This document shows, one piece after another, positions 59,832 to 64,000 of a stretch of 64,000 nt of DNA. How positions within the stretch are numbered: position 1 is the first letter of the stretch; every line of letters starts with the position of its first letter. Position numbers and translations under genes: made by a program. Source of the DNA: Butyriboletus loyo (lineage: Eukaryota; Basidiomycota; Agaricomycetes; Boletales; Boletaceae); NCBI GenBank assembly GCA_038093515.1, contig JBBPSI010000111.1, positions 20,755 to 84,754 of the forward strand, given 5' to 3'. The notes under the pieces were generated by a model that was not told where the DNA came from, did no database searches, and was given only the letters and a program-made list of their open reading frames with translations.

Positions 59832-60097
59832 TACATGACTTTTTGGGTTTCCTAAAGTGATTTGCAGCAAATCCATACCCATAACCCATAACCCATAATC
59901 CATAGCCATTTGGATGATGATAACCCACAGGTTACAGTCAGATATTACTGGTACTTATCTAAATTAGGAGGGCAAGTTATATGTATAAGCAATACAATCA
60001 CCACATTCCCAACTGGCAACTGCAACACAACCACCTGTTTTATCAACATGGATACCATGTCCTGGGTCACTTTTACAGGACATCTGATAACTATTGT
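59832..60097. other. CpG-poor spacer with AACCCATA repeats
   Basis: Short runs of ACCCATA/AACCCATA (59875-59905) mirror those at 57775-57800 on the other side of the Tc1 element, so the Tc1 element inserted into an older repeat. No gene. Confidence 0.5.
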
Positions 60098-60603
60098 TGT
60101 TATAATCATAACATTTTATTCGTACACTGCGTACACTTTCAATTCGGACTTAGTCGATTTCACTTTCAAAGGTCACGTGACATAGCGCACGTGATCATGG
60201 GAACTTACATGTGATCTCTTGCTGACTAAGCATATGATGTCATGGCCTAGACCAAGCCTAGACTCTATGATGTCACGACACATGTATTTAATCTCTGTTT
60301 ACTTCTCTTCTTTTTGATCCCCGCGCCTCGTGTGGTTAATCACCGTTGCGCTTCTCTTCTTTAGTCTATCCATGTATAGTAATTCCTCACACGCACAGCA
60401 TGGTCTGTGCGATGCCATTGTACAATATAAAAGGGCTCGTGGTTGCGGCTAGGATTCCCTAGCTTTAACCACTTGTCTTATTCGCTGGCAACAGTTGAGA
60501 GATTAAGATTTGAGCTATCCTCATTACACCTCGCCAGTACCTGTGTAGTACTGCAACAGTAGTGGAACTTCGTGTGACTTGATAACATCGTTGTCTCGTA
60601 ACA
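60098..60603 (+). repeat. Solo LTR, family B
   Basis: 506 bp from TGTTATAATCATAAC to GTCTCGTAACA with a perfect 5-bp target duplication ATTGT on both sides. It is nearly identical to the LTR at 22478-22986. It carries a TATA-like ACAATATAAAAGGG near 60421. Confidence 0.93.
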
Positions 60604-60839
60604 ATTGTCACATGATCTTGCAGAATATCCTGTCTGTGTTGTAGAGAACACACATCCTCTATGCCACAGCAGCAGGATAGGCCAACAACTTCATAAGGTG
60701 CAGCAACCTGGCTTTTCCATGGGCTCCATATTGAGGAATCACAAGTTATAATGATCAAAGATAGCCATACATATGGGCTGCATGCAACAGAGATCCAGTG
60801 ATTAGCCATTGCCCATTGGTCTGATCAATTATCTGCTGA

Positions 60840-61756
60840 GATATCCCAATTTATCTCTGATGCAGCCCTCTACCTTGGAGATGGCATTCGAAATGACTGC
60901 AACTCAGATACAGATGAACCTCCGAGCGACCTGGATGATCCTGAGGATAAAATCCCCAATCCAACCCTCTGTCTATCACTGAGGCACTCAACCCCTCCCC
61001 TTCCATCCATGTTGGGACCAGATGTATTGCAGGAATTTGGACTCCAAAATTGGCTGACCAGGAGTTGCAGCTGTGGGTAGGTCAGGTGAATGATGTCCTC
61101 CATTCTATTCAAATGGCCCTGGTGGACAAAGTTATTCTTTTTTGGACAGAGGTCTGCTGTTATGGTAGTGGTATACTTTTTCCATTCTCTACCACTTAGA
61201 CTACTTCATTCGCCTAGCCTTTTGCTAGTGCCTTTTGAATGGTACGAGCCATTCTAGTTTAGTCATCACTTCCCGCACATGGACGCACTTTCTTTCATAC
61301 TCAAGAAGCTTCTAGAGTATTCCTTCCTCATTTGTACTTTCGCTCTCGTGACCCAATTGGGAGCATGGTCTGTGCACAGGCCCCAGTAGTATAAGAACCC
61401 AGTCATTACTCGCATGTACTCTATCTAGTTCTATGCAGTTCACTGCTAGCAATTAGTTTCCACTCCAGACTCTTAGTGTGCGCACTAAGGCATAGTCTGA
61501 GACCTAGTCAGAAACGCTTCACGAGTCCTGCGGCTACTCCAGAGTGCCGCCTCTGAGTTCTAGTTGTTAGCACCCAGCGTAACATCTGCCATGCCAAAAG
61601 CCAGGTCACCAACACCAGAGCTTGGGGAAAGGTCAATGCAGTTGATGCTGCCCTCGCACACCATGCCACTATTTACAGAAAATGCTGCAAGGCCATGATT
61701 TCCCTGGGGGTGAATGACAAAACCCTTCAAAGGTATCAGGACCTAAATGAGGCGGG
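60840..61756 (+). pseudogene. KDZ (Kyakuja-Dileera-Zisupton) transposase C-terminal remnant
   Basis: Fragments of the C-terminal region of basidiomycete KDZ transposases in shifting frames: PPLPSMLGPDVLQEFGLQ near 60995, then a solo LTR at 61158-61584, then AWGKVNAVDAALAHHATIY, RKCCKAMISLGVNDKTLQRY and QDLNE up to about 61750. Stops and frameshifts are present, and the catalytic DDE/CxxH part is not seen. The fragment abuts the first visible coding bases of Cactin. Confidence 0.7.
61158..61584 (+). repeat. Solo LTR, family A, inside the KDZ remnant
   Basis: 427 bp from TGTTATGGTAGTGG to AGCGTAACA with a perfect 5-bp duplication TCTGC on both sides. Fourth LTR-A copy in the window. Confidence 0.93.
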
Positions 61757-63714
61757 GAGGCAAAAGAGGAGTTGGAGCGGTTGAACCGGAGAAGAGCGGC
61801 CAGGGAAGTAGAGCAGAGACTACGGGAGGAGGAAGAGATGAAGATGAAAAGGCTAGCTGAATCCGCTCAGATGTCTGACTGGATAGCCAAGGACGGCGAA
61901 TTTCAACTCCAACAAGAACGTGCTCGTGCAGCAATTCGCATAAAAGAGAAGAGAGCAAAGGCTGTTGATTTTCTGGCACTCAATCTTCGCTATGTGCACC
62001 CTGTGAAAGATGAAGAGGAGGTCGACGCAGGCCTCGAAATCGACCTCGACGAACCCTACAATATCTTTGACGTATGTTTTTCTTTCTTAAATGTGGACTG
62101 TTATTAGCCGGGCTGATTTGAACCACAGAATTTGTCACCGGACCAAGTGGAAGAACTACACGACGACATCGAACGTTACATTTCACTTGAAGATTCTGAC
62201 ATCAACATCGACTTTTGGACTGTGCGATAAGATTTGCTTTGCTCTTCGTTGCTTTGACTAACTTTTCATTCCAGAACATGATGGTCGTCTGCAAGGATCG
62301 TCTAGACAAAATCAAAACTAGTCAACGTATGGGTGAAGCCGGTGCCGCTGTGGAGGCGGACATAACCATGCTTCTTTCTGGAAAGAGTTATGAACACCTT
62401 GCTGCCCTTCAGAAGCAGATCCAAGCCAAGCTCGCCAGCGGGGAACCCGTTGACACAGATTACTGGGAGGGTTTATTAAAGAAGTTACTCGTCTGCAAAG
62501 CCAAGGTACTTTCGGGTCCTGATAGCGTTGGATTTGTCATTTACATAGCTTTCAGGCTAAGCTCAAGAGTTTGCATGAAGTTGTGGTTCGCAATCGATTG
62601 GAACAACTCCGGAAACACCAACGAGATGAAGCCTTGCAAGCACAGGAAGAGCTATTGGCAGGTGTTGCTCAGTCAGCCGTGCAAGGCATAGCAGATGCCC
62701 GTGTTATTGTGTCCGCCAGTGCCCAAGGCGAACCCGACGTTTCAACAGAACGCATCCAGCCTTACGATCGTTCCATGAGCCCATCTCTCATTGATATTAC
62801 CAAGCTCCGACCTGACGAATGCGAATTTACTATTGTGACCGAAAAGGATGAGACGCGAGGACTGGTGCGTTATCTATAAGATAATCATCTTCAGCTTTCC
62901 TGATTCTTTCGTCAAGTTGGAGCAACGCTGCGCAGTAGCTGCGTCTCGCTACGTGCCAAAAGCGACGCAGGCAGTCCCGCAGGTGGAAGTGCCTGAAGTC
63001 GCAAGCGGTGCCGATCTTGCCTCTGAGGCTTTGTACAGGGCAGAAGCAGAGAGAGAACTCGACGAAGAAGAGGAATTGTTCAATCTCGAGGAGGATATCA
63101 TTCAACCCACATCTTACAATTGGGAAGATAAATACCGTCCACGGAAGCCGCGATACTTCAACCGCGTGCACACTGGATATGAGTGGAACAAGTATAATCA
63201 GACACATTACGAGTACATGTTTTTTATCTGTGGCATGACTGTCATGCTGATTTTTCGTCTCATAGTGTGGATAACCCTCCGCCGAAAGTTGTACAAGGTT
63301 ACAAGGCATGCACCTCTTCCCGTGATGTTAGTCAAGTTTTATCTGATGTACTCTCTTCTAGTTCAACATCTTCTACCCGGACCTGATCGACAAATCGAAG
63401 GCGCCTACGTACAAAATCGTGAAGGAACCAGGCAACGAGGACACAGTGCTGCTGTATTTCAGTGCGGGACCTCCCTACGAGGATATTGCATTTAGGATTG
63501 TCAATCGAGAATGGGAGTTTTCTCATAAACGGTGAGAGACACGAAACATACCAGTAAGTTTGCATGCTATAATGCTGATTCTCTATTAGTGGTTTTCGAA
63601 GTAGCTTTGACAGAGGATGCCTATCTCTCTGGTTCAATTTCCGCCGTAATGTGAGTTTTCTCGCCTTTTCAGCATGCTGCAGTGTCCAACATTTCCCAGT
63701 TCTATCGCAAGTAA
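61757..63714 (+). CDS. CACTIN: Cactin (splicing factor), 5' end not visible
   Basis: Spliceosome-associated conserved protein. The first recognisable coding bases give EAKEELERLNRRRAAREVEQ, part of the central Cactin coiled coil, followed by WIAKDGEFQLQQERARAAIR, AVDFLALNLRYVHPV and, after introns, LSPDQVEELHDDIERYISLE and DYWEGLLKKLLVCKAKAKLK. The C-terminal domain is complete: YNWEDKYRPRKPRYFNRVHT, KVVQGYKFNIFYPDLIDK, YEDIAFRIVNREWEFSHKRG and LWFNFRRNFYRK with stop at 63712. Seven introns; the one at 63306-63361 has a GC donor instead of GT. The N-terminal third (charged RS/RD region) is missing: upstream lies KDZ transposon DNA in another frame. The 5' exon may lie beyond a transposon-filled intron, or the gene may be truncated. 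Confidence 0.88.
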
Positions 63715-64000
63715 ATTGTTATCGATCGTTGTAATTGGCACGGGATATGTACCATTCCTAAGCATCATAATGTAATGTCGCGTTTTTTATTGTGCTTTTG
63801 CAGTGCTCACAATGTCGAATGAAACACCGACCACACGGGACCAAGTGCCCACGAAACATTAGCAGAGATATAGGACGACTTGCCTTTTTAGATACCCAAA
63901 GGGTGACCAAAGCAAATGCGATGATCAACGCGCATTTCTCCCTGCTTTGTTCGTCTTATCAATGGTCACCACACTTCCCTTTTCCGCACGTTGTCCACTG

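Noticed and set aside
57775..59905. AACCCATA repeats as a telomere or interstitial telomere
   Set aside because: The unit differs from the usual fungal TTAGGG, the runs are only three to four units, and they flank a Tc1 insertion in old repeat DNA.
1..64000. CRISPR array, bacterial-type defence system, tRNA or rRNA genes
   Set aside because: No regularly spaced direct repeats and no cloverleaf or rRNA sequence noticed by eye; the DNA is clearly eukaryotic with spliceosomal introns.

Overview
The window is nuclear DNA of a filamentous basidiomycete, almost certainly an Agaricomycete. The evidence is dense short GT-AG introns (about 45-70 bp), a class I hydrophobin, Agaricomycete-type P450s, CAP59/CMT1-type (GT69) mannosyltransferases, a KDZ transposase remnant, fungal Ty3/gypsy retrotransposons, and a DUF1399/GRDP-like protein of the kind found in mushroom-forming fungi. 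The order cannot be fixed from sequence alone; the paired WD40 genes recall families expanded in Boletales, but that is only an impression.

Layout. 0-6 kb: two unrelated membrane P450 genes on the + strand. 6.8-12.3 kb: housekeeping block with Exo70 (-), an RBR ubiquitin ligase (+) and the rRNA-processing protein Rrp7 (-). 12.6-19.6 kb: tandem duplication of about 3.3 kb, each unit with a WD40 gene (-) and its flanks; the second copy has a stop codon where the first begins. 21.2-26.3 kb: nested retrotransposon island whose far edge cuts the 3' end of a DUF1399/GRDP-like gene (-). 29.5-33.6 kb: ammonium transporter (-) and a conserved protein with a mitochondrial-looking N-terminus (+). 34.3-35.9 kb: decayed hAT transposon. 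36.4-46.9 kb: HpcH/HpaI aldolase (+), broken M28 aminopeptidase (-), FHA/coiled-coil/tail-anchored SLMAP-like protein (+), hydrophobin (+), cystathionine gamma-lyase (+). 49.3-53.8 kb: two tandem GT69 glycosyltransferases (+). 55.4-56.6 kb: prenylated ubiquitin-fold (UBL3-like) protein (+). 57.2-61.8 kb: second transposon island (Tc1/mariner, KDZ fragment, three solo LTRs), almost free of CpG outside the LTRs. 61.8-63.7 kb: Cactin (+), intact at the 3' end but with no visible 5' end where it meets the island.

The genes do not form one pathway. They are ordinary core genes (exocytosis, ribosome biogenesis, splicing, nitrogen uptake, sulfur amino acids, signalling scaffold) mixed with accessory fungal families (P450s, hydrophobin, WD40, GT69). 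Two LTR families occur in both islands. Each island abuts a conserved gene that appears to have lost one end. I did not find a convincing new defence or biosynthetic system; the strongest unusual signals are gene erosion by nested transposons, the CpG-free island, several foldback elements, and young tandem duplications.

Exon boundaries were read by eye from splice consensus and reading-frame continuity. Coordinates of multi-exon genes are the outer limits of the coding region.
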